A program made the translations under genes and the position numbers. A stretch of 64,000 nt of DNA from Planctomycetota bacterium (GTDB lineage: Bacteria > Planctomycetota > Phycisphaerae > Phycisphaerales > UBA1924), in NCBI GenBank assembly GCA_018242605.1, contig JAFEBP010000005.1:396861-460860 (forward strand), in the 5' to 3' direction. Within the stretch, counting starts at the first letter, position 1; the number at the start of each line of letters is the position of its first letter. Below are positions 8,124 to 16,051 of the stretch, piece by piece. The notes under the pieces were generated by a model. The model saw only the letters and a list, made by a program, of their open reading frames with translations. It did no database searches and was not told where the DNA came from.

Positions 8124-8583
8124 CGGCGGCACGTTCGGCGGCGGGGAGGTGTGTGGCCACGTACCACCAGTTGAGACCGATGAGGATCGCGACGATGGCG
8201 ACGGCTGCTGCACGCGCCCGCGGGGGGAGTGGGGGCGTGCGAACGTGGAACACCTTCAGCATCGCGTACAGAGGGAGTAGGAACACCAGGACGGTGGCGA
8301 GGGGGTTGTAGCGCCAGGCGTGGGCGAGGTCGCCTTTCACCGCGCAGAGCGCTGCGCGGGTGCCGCCGCAGGTGGCGCAGGGGTAGCCGGTCGCGAGGCG
8401 GAAAGCGCACATGTCGATGTGTCGGCCGGTGACCAGGTAGATGGCCGTGGCCGTGCAGAGGGCCAGAAGCCAGAGCGAAACGAAGACCACGAACGCGGCG
8501 TCAACGCCCAGCCGCGCGGCGATGCGTGAGAGACTTGATGTTGAGTGGCTGGGGTCGGGCATGCGAGATCTGTGGTGGGTCAA
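8098..8583 (-). CDS. DUF2752 integral membrane protein
   Basis: The 161-residue protein shows the DUF2752 signature: CAFRLATGYPCATCGGTRA, the usual C-x-TG-x-PC-x-x-CG-x-TR motif, followed by GDLAHAWRYNP. It has predicted membrane segments at about 28-50, 95-112 and 122-140. The cysteines and the TR/NP motifs are family hallmarks; the role is unknown. Start is TTG at 8583, supported by TACGCT ending 7 bases upstream; an in-frame ATG at 8562 would remove only seven residues. It converges with and overlaps the aminotransferase gene. Confidence 0.8.
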   Translation of the reverse strand: MTHHRSRMPDPSHSTSSLSRIAARLGVDAAFVVFVSLWLLALCTATAIYLVTGRHIDMCAFRLATGYPCATCGGTRAALCAVKGDLAHAWRYNPLATVLVFLLPLYAMLKVFHVRTPPLPPRARAAAVAIVAILIGLNWWYVATHLPAAERAAVTSPAATP

Positions 8584-8590
8584 CTATCGG

Positions 8591-8596
8591 AGCGTA
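8591..8596 (-). promoter_or_regulatory. -10 element (TACGCT) of the DUF2752 gene
   Basis: TACGCT ends 7 bases before TTG at 8583 and decides that start over the internal ATG at 8562. Confidence 0.4.
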
Positions 8597-8651
8597 CCAG
8601 AGGCTGTGTGGAGAATCAACGCCGCGAGCATCCATAGGCTCGTGGCGCGGG

Positions 8652-8657
8652 TAGCAT
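8652..8657 (+). promoter_or_regulatory. -10 element (TAGCAT) of the glycerate kinase gene
   Basis: TAGCAT ends 5 bases before GTG at 8663, so it favours that start over upstream in-frame codons. Confidence 0.45.
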
Positions 8658-8662
8658 CAGGC

Positions 8663-9958
8663 GTGAATCGACCCGTCTGGAAAGATCACCGACGGCACGC
8701 TGAATCGCTGATCGCCGCGGCAACGCAAGCGGCGGATCCGGCGGCGGCACTGCGTCGGCATTGGCCGGCACGCGAGCCGTTCCGGGGCCGCGTGTACCTG
8801 GTATCGATCGGCAAAGCATCGTGCGCGATGCTCCGCGAAGCCGCAACGCTCCTGGCGCGACCATTTGAAGCGGGTTTTGCGACGGTGGCGCCCGCTGAAG
8901 CGAACGCTGAACTCCCGCCGGGGGTGGAGCGGTACGTCTGCGATCATCCGTTCCCGACGGCGAGGAACATCGCCGCGGCGGAGGCGATGCGGCGGTTCCT
9001 TCAGCGGCCTATGGCGGATGACACCCTGATTGTTCTGGTCTCCGGTGGAGGATCGGCGCATCTGACGTTGCCGGCGGAGGGGTTGTTCCTGGAGGACATC
9101 GCCGAGGCGACACGCCAGATTCAGCGTTCGGGCGCGACGATCCGTGAACTGAACGCGGTGCGCAAGCACTGCGAGCAGCTCAAGGGCGGGCGTCTGGCGG
9201 CGGCGTGTGCGGCGGGGGATATCCGGGCGTTCATCTTGTCGGATGTGATCGGCGATCCGCTCGACGTGATCTCATCGGGACCGACCGCGCCGGACCCGAC
9301 GACGTACGCGGATGCGTTGGCCGTGATGCAGCGGCGGGGCCTGGCGGCGGTATTGCCCCGGGTGGTCACGCACCTTGAACGCGGAGTTCGCGGGGAAGTG
9401 GCGGAAACGATCAAGCCTGGGGATGCGGCGCTGGCCGGGGTTCGCAACACGATCATCGCGAACAACGCCGCGGCGGTGGAGGCGGTTGCGGCGGCTGCTG
9501 AGACGCTTGGGTTCACGGTGCGATCCGTGCGGATGGGTGTGGAGGGAGAGGCCGCGGCGTGCGCCGAGCAGTTCATCGCTCTGGCGCGGGGAACTCGGGA
9601 CCACGGCGCGTGCGCCTGGATACTGGGCGGGGAGACGACTGTGACCGTCGGCGCCGAGGCGCGCGGGATCGGGGGGCCGAGCCAGGAGTTCGCATTGGCG
9701 GCGGCTGAGCGGATGCGGGGCGGACCGGACGCGGTTCTTGTGGCGTACTCAACAGATGGGCGCGACGGGCCCACCGACGCGGCGGGGGCGATCGTGACTC
9801 ACCAGACCTGGGAGGCCATCCGATCTAGCGGCATTGATCCGGGGATGGCGCTGCGCGAGCACAACAGCAACGGGGCGCTCGCGGCGGCGGGGGCGGTCAT
9901 TCCGTGGGCGCTCACTGGCACCAACCTCAATCACGTCGCGGCGTTGCTGACGTATTGA
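8663..9958 (+). CDS. Glycerate 2-kinase (DUF4147/MOFRL family)
   Basis: The 431-residue protein has the two-part architecture of class II glycerate kinases. An N-terminal DUF4147 domain carries YLVSIGKASCAMLREA near residue 50 and LIVLVSGGGSAHLTLPAEG near 120, plus LSDVIGDPLDVISSGPTAPDPTTY near 195, shown here in parts under the family motif DV-G-DP. The C-terminal MOFRL domain has ILGGETTVTV, GPSQEFAL and STDGRDGPTDAAGA, ending NSNGAL and TGTNLNHV. It phosphorylates D-glycerate to 2-phosphoglycerate in the cytoplasm. GTG at 8663 is chosen from the TAGCAT hexamer 5 bases upstream. Longer in-frame starts would run into the divergent DUF2752 gene. Confidence 0.88.
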   Translation: MNRPVWKDHRRHAESLIAAATQAADPAAALRRHWPAREPFRGRVYLVSIGKASCAMLREAATLLARPFEAGFATVAPAEANAELPPGVERYVCDHPFPTARNIAAAEAMRRFLQRPMADDTLIVLVSGGGSAHLTLPAEGLFLEDIAEATRQIQRSGATIRELNAVRKHCEQLKGGRLAAACAAGDIRAFILSDVIGDPLDVISSGPTAPDPTTYADALAVMQRRGLAAVLPRVVTHLERGVRGEVAETIKPGDAALAGVRNTIIANNAAAVEAVAAAAETLGFTVRSVRMGVEGEAAACAEQFIALARGTRDHGACAWILGGETTVTVGAEARGIGGPSQEFALAAAERMRGGPDAVLVAYSTDGRDGPTDAAGAIVTHQTWEAIRSSGIDPGMALREHNSNGALAAAGAVIPWALTGTNLNHVAALLTY

Positions 9959-9973
9959 TCGTCCCGAGGCGTG

Positions 9974-10001
9974 TTGCATTCGGGTTCGGTCCTACTACCA
10001 T
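9974..10001 (+). promoter_or_regulatory. Promoter of plsY (TTGCAT-16-TACCAT)
   Basis: TTGCAT (9974-9979), a 16-base spacer and TACCAT (9996-10001) lie before plsY. The predicted leader is about 18 bases. Confidence 0.4.
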
Positions 10002-10025
10002 GGCCCCCGCAGAGTGGAACCACGC

Positions 10026-10709
10026 ATGATACCGCTGCTCTACATTCCGATCGCGTTCTTGTGCGGTTCGATCCCGAGCGGCCTGCTCATCTGCAAGGCC
10101 AAGGGGATCGACATCCGCAAGCACGGCAGCGGCAACATCGGCGCGACGAACGTGGGACGGGTGCTGGGGCGTAAGTGGTTCTTCATTTGCTTCTTCTGCG
10201 ATTTTGCGAAAGCGTGCGTGCCGACGCTGCTGTGCGGGCGTCAACTGGAGATGCTCGGGCGGTTCGACGTGCTCTGGCCGCACTCTCTGATCTGGCTGGG
10301 CGCGATGGTCGCGGCCGTGCTGGGCAACGTGTTCAATCCGTGGTTGGGGGGCAAGGGTGGAAAGGGCGTTGCAACATCGATCGGCGCGCTCATCGGCGTG
10401 TTCCCGGCCTTGGCGATTCCTGGTCTGGGTATCCTGTTGGTGTGGATCGTGGTGCTCAAGATCTGGCGGTACATCAGTTCCGCCTCGATCGCCGCGGCGG
10501 TAGCGTTGCCGGTGTTCATTATTGTGCAGAGCGTGATCGTGGCGAGGCGGGCGACGGAGTTCGATTCAATCGTGTTGCTGAACGCGACACCGTTTCTGGT
10601 CGTGGGCACGCTGCTGGCGGCGCTGGTGGTTTTTACTCACCGGGCGAACATCAAGCGGCTGATCGCCGGCACCGAACCCAAGGTGGGACAACGCGTGAGC
10701 ACGACCTGA
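10026..10709 (+). CDS. plsY: Glycerol-3-phosphate acyltransferase PlsY
   Basis: The 227-residue polytopic membrane protein contains all PlsY motifs: CGSIPSGLL in motif 1, HGSGNIGATNVGR around residue 38 in motif 2, and GGKGGKGVAT around 112 in motif 3. It ends with VFTHRANIKRL, the usual T-H-x-x-N-I-x-R-L. PlsY transfers the acyl group of acyl-phosphate to glycerol-3-phosphate, the first step of phospholipid synthesis; its partner PlsX is not in the window. About five to six membrane helices can be seen. I took the ATG at 10026 rather than the GTG at 10014. The following 282 bases before the next gene contain no feature I can support. Confidence 0.95.
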   Translation: MIPLLYIPIAFLCGSIPSGLLICKAKGIDIRKHGSGNIGATNVGRVLGRKWFFICFFCDFAKACVPTLLCGRQLEMLGRFDVLWPHSLIWLGAMVAAVLGNVFNPWLGGKGGKGVATSIGALIGVFPALAIPGLGILLVWIVVLKIWRYISSASIAAAVALPVFIIVQSVIVARRATEFDSIVLLNATPFLVVGTLLAALVVFTHRANIKRLIAGTEPKVGQRVSTT

Positions 10710-10991
10710 GGCCAACGGTGGTGCGTTGTCGCGGTGGATACGGACGCGGCGGAATGGCGGCGTTTGGCGTGGATGTGCCGGCGAGCGTGGCCCGAAACTC
10801 CGGAACCACGAATAGGGCATCCACATTCGCGGACGCGAAGCGCGCGAAGGTCTGGCGGTCGCGCGGGTCGTTCGGCCGTTCAATCGCCCCACTTTCACAC
10901 CCTATTGCGGAGTGACTCATGCGTGGTCATGGAGGACCGATCTCAAAGATACCGCCGTCGGTCCGTGACCGGCCCGGCAGGAGATCGCGCC

Positions 10992-11243
10992 GTGAGCAAA
11001 CTGCGACTGCACCGTGCCGAGTATCATGACGAATGCCAGACCATTCCGTTCCCGCACCTGGGAACGACGCGCATGGGTCCGGGATGGAAGCCGCATCTGG
11101 TCGGCGAAGGCAACTTCCCCGGCTGTACGCCGACTTCGATCGCCAACGCGGAACGGGCCCTGGAACGGGCGGAACGCTGCATGATGAACCTGCGGGAGTT
11201 GATGGGGGATCAAGGCTCCGAGGACCGCCCTCGCGCGGCGTGA
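10992..11243 (+). CDS. Small uncharacterised protein
   Basis: The 83-residue protein starts with GTG preceded at 8 bases by an AGGAG Shine-Dalgarno, a strong start. It has a compact mixed-charge composition with FPHLGTTRMGPGWKPHLVGE in the middle and a helical C-terminal half (IANAERALERAERCMMNLRELM). I do not recognise the family. It lies between plsY and the convergent AsmA-like gene, 3 bases from that gene's stop. Codon use and the clean start argue that it is real. Confidence 0.6.
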   Translation: MSKLRLHRAEYHDECQTIPFPHLGTTRMGPGWKPHLVGEGNFPGCTPTSIANAERALERAERCMMNLRELMGDQGSEDRPRAA

Positions 11244-11246
11244 CGA

Positions 11247-14200
11247 TCACTTCGGTGGGGGCTTGGGCTCCTTGGGGACGCTCTTCTTGAGCAGATCGCC
11301 AAGGTTGTCCTTGATGATCCGTTCGGGGTTCAGAGTCTTGCCGAGGTTCTTCGCCAGCATCTCGGGGTCGACGTTGGTCTTTGCCGCGCCCATCGGGCCT
11401 TTGGTGCGGAACGGGATCTGCGTCAAGGACTCGATCGCGCCGGGCAGGATCTTCGTGATCGCGCTTCCGGCGCCGAGATTGAGCTGACCCGCGGCCTTGT
11501 CGGATAGAGCCCCAAAGGGGATGTACGTCACCACGTCGAGCTGCTTGTTCACGAGGTCGACGGTGCCTTCGGTCTCGACCGTGAACTGGCCCAACGGCAC
11601 TTTCCAGCGCTGGTAGGTCGCGATGCCCTTGCGGACCTGCACGTTGATCGGCTCGAGGCGTCTGCCGACCGTGCCGGCGTCCTTGACGTTGATCGTCTTG
11701 AGCAGCTCGGCGAACGTGCCGCTCGTGCCGAAGTTGGCCTCGCCGGGGTCGAACATGACATCGGCGTTCAGCTTGGTCAGATCGTTATTCAGAGCGGCGG
11801 TGATGTTCGTGACTTCCAGCGTTGCAGGCTGGTCCTTCTTGGACTTTTCGAACGAACCAAAGAGCGGAAGTCCCTTGATGTAGCGTTCAGCCAGAGCCTG
11901 GGTCACCTCGGTGATGGAGGCCTTGAACGGCTTCTCGCTGACGTACATGTTGTCGCGGATCGTGCCACGCAGTGATGCGTTCGCACGCTCGGAAGTTGCG
12001 TTGAAATCGACGACGGCCGGCGCGCCCGCCGGGGGCTGGTTGCCCAGCGGGAACCGCTCGATCGTGAACTTCGCGGAGGCCACGGGTCCAAGCGCGTCGG
12101 GGATGGTTCCGTCCTTGGTCGAGAGCGCGTCAATGAGCGCCGTGGGGATTTGCGGCAGATCGCCGTTACTGCTCAGGGTCGCGGCCTGCGCGTTCACGCC
12201 CCCGTCGGGGCCGATGAGCCCATCGACGGTTCCCTTGAGGTTGAGGCCGGTGACGGCGGGCTTGTCGGCGATCTTCGCACTGTCGACTCCCATGCGGAAG
12301 TTGACAGGCGTTCCCCGCGGGCCGGGGACATCAGAGTTGATAGAGATTGATGTGCCGCCGAGAGACATCGGCGAACCGTCGTTGGCCTGCAGCCCGATCT
12401 TGCTGATCGCCAACGACAGCGCCGCCTCCAGCGGCGCTGTGCTCGGCTTGCCCGGCTGCGCCCGCGGAAGCGTGAGCTTCTCAAGGTTGATCGAGATCGG
12501 GGTGATCTCCTTGAGCGTCAGCGTTTGGACGGCCGGCTTCTGGCCCGCTGCTGCGGGCGGAGGAGTGAGAAATGTGTTGGCCCACACCGGATCGACTTCC
12601 AGTGTCATTTTGCTCGACTTGGAGAGGCGGATGGCGTCGGGAGAGATTGTCGCGGCCAGGGGGCCGTCGCTCTTGAGTTTGGGAGCGTCGATGCTCGCCT
12701 GCACGTTCATGGTCGCGGCCGCCATGTCGAACGCCGCGCCCTTGGCCGCGTTGGCCGGGGGCGAGACAGTGCCATCCACACGCACGCTGGCGGTGTTGCC
12801 GATGGCGCCGGAGATCTTGCCCTGCTGACCGATGATGCGCTCGATGGCGGCGACGTCGATCTGCGTGATGTTGATCTTCGCGTTGAGCGCCCCGGCGAGC
12901 TGCTTGTCCGAGAGTTCGGTGCTCAGGTCGCCGTCGAGGATTCCGATTGGAGCGGCGCTTGCGCCCAGGAGCGTGCCCTTGAGCCTGGCGGTAACGGCAC
13001 GTTGGTTGGGCAACGCGGGGCCAAACATCGCGGCGACCGGCGCGTTGGCCGTGAGTTCAAAATCCTGCACGCCGAACTGACCAAGGTCGCGAGTAGTGCC
13101 GTCGGCGTTCTTGGCGGTCAGGCCTTGAATGATCGTGCGGCCGGGCAGGTTCACCTTGAGCGATGCGGGGCCGACGCGGCTGAAATCAGGCTTGCGGTTC
13201 GAATCCAGGGGCACCGAGATCGGGTCGAGGATGAGCGTGAGCTTGCTGGGCGCCGCCAGTTGCGGAATTCCGGTGACGGTGGGCGCGAAGGTGTGCATCA
13301 GGCCCGTCACGGTCTCGGGGGTAACATCGGCAGATGCGCCGAAGGTACGCAGGTCAATCTGTTTCTCGGAGCCGCGGCCGATGATGTCGGCCTTGACACG
13401 CTGGCTCGTGAGCTTCACGTTGGCGTCGTATGCGCCGGCGGTTCCTTCAACGGAAGCGGCGTTGACCGTCACGGTGAAGTTGGGTCCCATGACGCCGTTG
13501 AGGAGGGCGGCCAGGTCGAGCGGCTTGGCGCCGTCCGCCGCGGGTTGAGAGGGGGCCAGTCGCGCGATGCCGACGGGGACGTCCTTGAGTTCGATCGTGC
13601 CCTTGGGACGCATGGCGCCCATGGCCACACCCGGGTTGCCCGCGGCGTCGTTCACCAGCAATGAGGCGATGTCGAATGAGCCGGTGGTGGTGAACGGCAC
13701 GCTCTCGTGCCACAACTTGCCGTCGATCGAGCCTTGGAGGTTTCCGCCCTTGGCGATTTTGGTGGTGACTGTGAGCGTCTGCACGTCGAGCGCCGGGCCC
13801 GGCTTCTTGTCGATCATCGGCACGAGGGAAACGCCGTCGAGGCGCAGGTCGATGTCGGCCGCCGCGGCCTTCATATCGGGCTTGCCGACGGAGTTCATGG
13901 GGGCGTCTAGGTTCTTGACGCTGAGCGAAAGACCCTTGGCGTCTGGTCGGCTTGAGGCGACGGCGAAGCCGGAATCGGGGGTCATGAAGCGGCCCGCAAT
14001 CGTGGCGATGCGGGCGGCATCCACGCGCACGCCGTCACCGCGGGTGGTGAGCGTGTTCTTGTCGAACCGCACCGATCCTACGACGTTGAGGAACTGGCTG
14101 CGAACGTTGATGTCCACATCCGCCGGCGGGGTGCCGGTGGTGGCCGGCTGAGTGGCGATTTTGAGTTCGGCGTCCAGCGAGGGACCAACATCGCTCGGTA

Positions 14201-15836
14201 GATCCAGCTTGAACGCCTGCACGAACGGCTGCGCGATCGCGGTGGCCATTCCCTTGAGGACCACGCTGCCGTTCACCGAGCCGGGCATTCCCTTCACGAG
14301 GACGCCGGATTTGTCGAGCAGGTCCGAAGCGGTGACGTCTATGTTGAGGTTGCCGGCGGGTTGACCGCCGATGTCGGCGGTCGTGGCGCCGGTGATGCGG
14401 ACTGGCTGAGACAAGTCCGTCGCCGCAATCGTTGCGCTGAGCGGGGCGATTCGGAACGGCTGCTGCGGTTGGCCCTCGCTCAGGGCTACCGATCCTTTGA
14501 CCTCGCCCAGATCAAGCACGATGCGGGCGCCGCTCCCCTTGAGATTTATCGCGCCGGGCTGGTTCGGAAGCGAGAACTTGAGCTGATCGATCGTTACCTT
14601 GGCGTCGGGCAGCGTATCGATTTTGGCCTGGGTTTGCGAGTCGAGGCTCTTGCGGAAGGCGGGCGCCAGGCCCGCGATTGCCGAGCCTTTGAGCTCGATT
14701 ACCAGAGGCGTGACCGTTGTCAGCGTGTTTTGGGCGAGTTTCAGCGATCCCTTGGCGGTTCCGTTGGGAGTGGTGAAGTTGAGTTGAGCGTCGCCGGAGG
14801 TCATGTCACCCTTGGCGACGATGGTGAGGTCGGCGGTGGGGCCCAGGCCCTGACGCAAAGAACCACCGTTGAGTGCGCTGCCGATGAATGCGTCGACCAG
14901 ACCCAGCGGGAGCGACTTCACATCGACCTTGGCGTCCACATCTGCCTTGTCGAACGTAATCTTGCCTTGCTTGTTGGTCCACTGCTTAATGACTGCGTTG
15001 ATGGTGATGGAACCGGTCTTTGCGGCAGCGCTGTTGGCGGTGACCTGTCCCGCGTCGCCCTGGGCTTCTATTTTGAGTGGGTCGCCCGCGCCGATCTGTG
15101 CCGCGGCGTTGAAGTTGTCCAAAGCGACCGCCAGCGGCTTGCCGTCGGCACCTGGAGCGGTGGCATCGCTGTAGCTTGCTTCCAGGTTCTTGATGACGAG
15201 CTTGGCCTTCAGCGACTCGGGCAGCGAGGCGGGCTGAGAGGCTTGAGGTGATGGCGACGGGGCGGCTGCGCCGGGGGCGGGCCTGGGCATCAGTCGCTCG
15301 AGGTTGGTGGTGCCGTCGGCGGCCTTGACAATCTCCGCGCGGGGGCTCGTGATCGTGATGGTGCCGACATCAAGATTGCCGAAGATCAGGCCCATGAGGC
15401 CGGCTGAGACTTCGATCGTCTTGACACGCACTACTTCCGTCTTGTTCGCGTCTGTGACTTTGATGCCTTGGATGACCTGCGGTCCGCCCCATCCGAAACT
15501 CGCCGAATCGACTGTGACTGCTCCGTTGATTTGCTTCCCGGCGCGGCTGGCGATGATTCCAGGAGCGAACACACCCGCGATGGTGGGGGCCAACGCCACC
15601 AGCAGGATGAGCATCACAATCACTCCACCACCACCGAACAGCAGTACACGGCCCCAGCGGCTTCGTTTCCTGGGTGCGGGGGTTCCGCTTTGGCGGGCGG
15701 CGGCGTCGCGTTCGTTGCGCTTCTGGTCTTCGACTTTCTTCCAGAATCCCTCACCGGAGGTGGAATCTGGAGAAGATGAGTTGTTACCGGAGCCATTGCC
15801 CCAGAAATTGCCGGGGTCGTTGGAGGGAGTAGACAT
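11247..15836 (-). CDS. Very large AsmA/TamB-like membrane-anchored protein
   Basis: The 1529-residue protein has a charged, Ser/Gly/Asn-rich cytoplasmic N-terminus (1-62), one transmembrane helix (about 63-90), and a huge repetitive beta-rich remainder. The segment after the helix (GKQINGAVTVDSASFGWGGPQ) resembles the start of AsmA/DUF748-type proteins, and long Ile/Val/Lys beta repeats with LNLKGTVDGLIG-like units follow. The last ~150 residues (VDLVNKQLDVVTYIPFGAL ... LTQIPFRTKGPMG) match the AsmA C-terminal pattern. By family, such proteins bridge inner and outer membranes for lipid transport; that is inference here. The protein is lysine-rich for this genome but codon use is normal. Confidence 0.7.
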   Translation of the reverse strand: MSTPSNDPGNFWGNGSGNNSSSPDSTSGEGFWKKVEDQKRNERDAAARQSGTPAPRKRSRWGRVLLFGGGGVIVMLILLVALAPTIAGVFAPGIIASRAGKQINGAVTVDSASFGWGGPQVIQGIKVTDANKTEVVRVKTIEVSAGLMGLIFGNLDVGTITITSPRAEIVKAADGTTNLERLMPRPAPGAAAPSPSPQASQPASLPESLKAKLVIKNLEASYSDATAPGADGKPLAVALDNFNAAAQIGAGDPLKIEAQGDAGQVTANSAAAKTGSITINAVIKQWTNKQGKITFDKADVDAKVDVKSLPLGLVDAFIGSALNGGSLRQGLGPTADLTIVAKGDMTSGDAQLNFTTPNGTAKGSLKLAQNTLTTVTPLVIELKGSAIAGLAPAFRKSLDSQTQAKIDTLPDAKVTIDQLKFSLPNQPGAINLKGSGARIVLDLGEVKGSVALSEGQPQQPFRIAPLSATIAATDLSQPVRITGATTADIGGQPAGNLNIDVTASDLLDKSGVLVKGMPGSVNGSVVLKGMATAIAQPFVQAFKLDLPSDVGPSLDAELKIATQPATTGTPPADVDINVRSQFLNVVGSVRFDKNTLTTRGDGVRVDAARIATIAGRFMTPDSGFAVASSRPDAKGLSLSVKNLDAPMNSVGKPDMKAAAADIDLRLDGVSLVPMIDKKPGPALDVQTLTVTTKIAKGGNLQGSIDGKLWHESVPFTTTGSFDIASLLVNDAAGNPGVAMGAMRPKGTIELKDVPVGIARLAPSQPAADGAKPLDLAALLNGVMGPNFTVTVNAASVEGTAGAYDANVKLTSQRVKADIIGRGSEKQIDLRTFGASADVTPETVTGLMHTFAPTVTGIPQLAAPSKLTLILDPISVPLDSNRKPDFSRVGPASLKVNLPGRTIIQGLTAKNADGTTRDLGQFGVQDFELTANAPVAAMFGPALPNQRAVTARLKGTLLGASAAPIGILDGDLSTELSDKQLAGALNAKINITQIDVAAIERIIGQQGKISGAIGNTASVRVDGTVSPPANAAKGAAFDMAAATMNVQASIDAPKLKSDGPLAATISPDAIRLSKSSKMTLEVDPVWANTFLTPPPAAAGQKPAVQTLTLKEITPISINLEKLTLPRAQPGKPSTAPLEAALSLAISKIGLQANDGSPMSLGGTSISINSDVPGPRGTPVNFRMGVDSAKIADKPAVTGLNLKGTVDGLIGPDGGVNAQAATLSSNGDLPQIPTALIDALSTKDGTIPDALGPVASAKFTIERFPLGNQPPAGAPAVVDFNATSERANASLRGTIRDNMYVSEKPFKASITEVTQALAERYIKGLPLFGSFEKSKKDQPATLEVTNITAALNNDLTKLNADVMFDPGEANFGTSGTFAELLKTINVKDAGTVGRRLEPINVQVRKGIATYQRWKVPLGQFTVETEGTVDLVNKQLDVVTYIPFGALSDKAAGQLNLGAGSAITKILPGAIESLTQIPFRTKGPMGAAKTNVDPEMLAKNLGKTLNPERIIKDNLGDLLKKSVPKEPKPPPK

Positions 15837-15884
15837 TGTCAGAGTTCCGCCGCGGAAGGGTGCGTGTGTTTCCGCATGTGGCTC

Positions 15885-15965
15885 CTGATTGTTGGAGCGC
15901 GGAACGTCGCGTACAACTTCCGAGGATTTTCACGAGCCGGCAAGGCACTGCATCCTAACAATCAG
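15885..15965. repeat. Inverted repeat in the divergent AsmA-like/kinase intergenic region
   Basis: CTGATTGTT (15885-15893) and its exact reverse complement AACAATCAG (15957-15965) lie 63 bases apart. The first copy sits inside a small hairpin GCTCC-N8-GGAGC. It could be a paired operator or an RNA structure; I see no clear promoter for either gene. Confidence 0.4.
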
Positions 15966-16051
15966 AGGGGTGTGTTGGGCGCTTTGGGTGCCTTCAATCA
16001 TCCCAAGCGGCACCGGTTCACGGTGTTTCTCGCACATATTCATAGCAGTTC

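Noticed and set aside
10754..10915. Possible 53-residue gene between plsY and the small gene
   Set aside because: No Shine-Dalgarno or -10 box and no protein-like character.
12525..13664. Plus-strand open frame (379 residues) inside the AsmA-like gene
   Set aside because: Low-complexity antisense shadow of the GC-rich coding strand.
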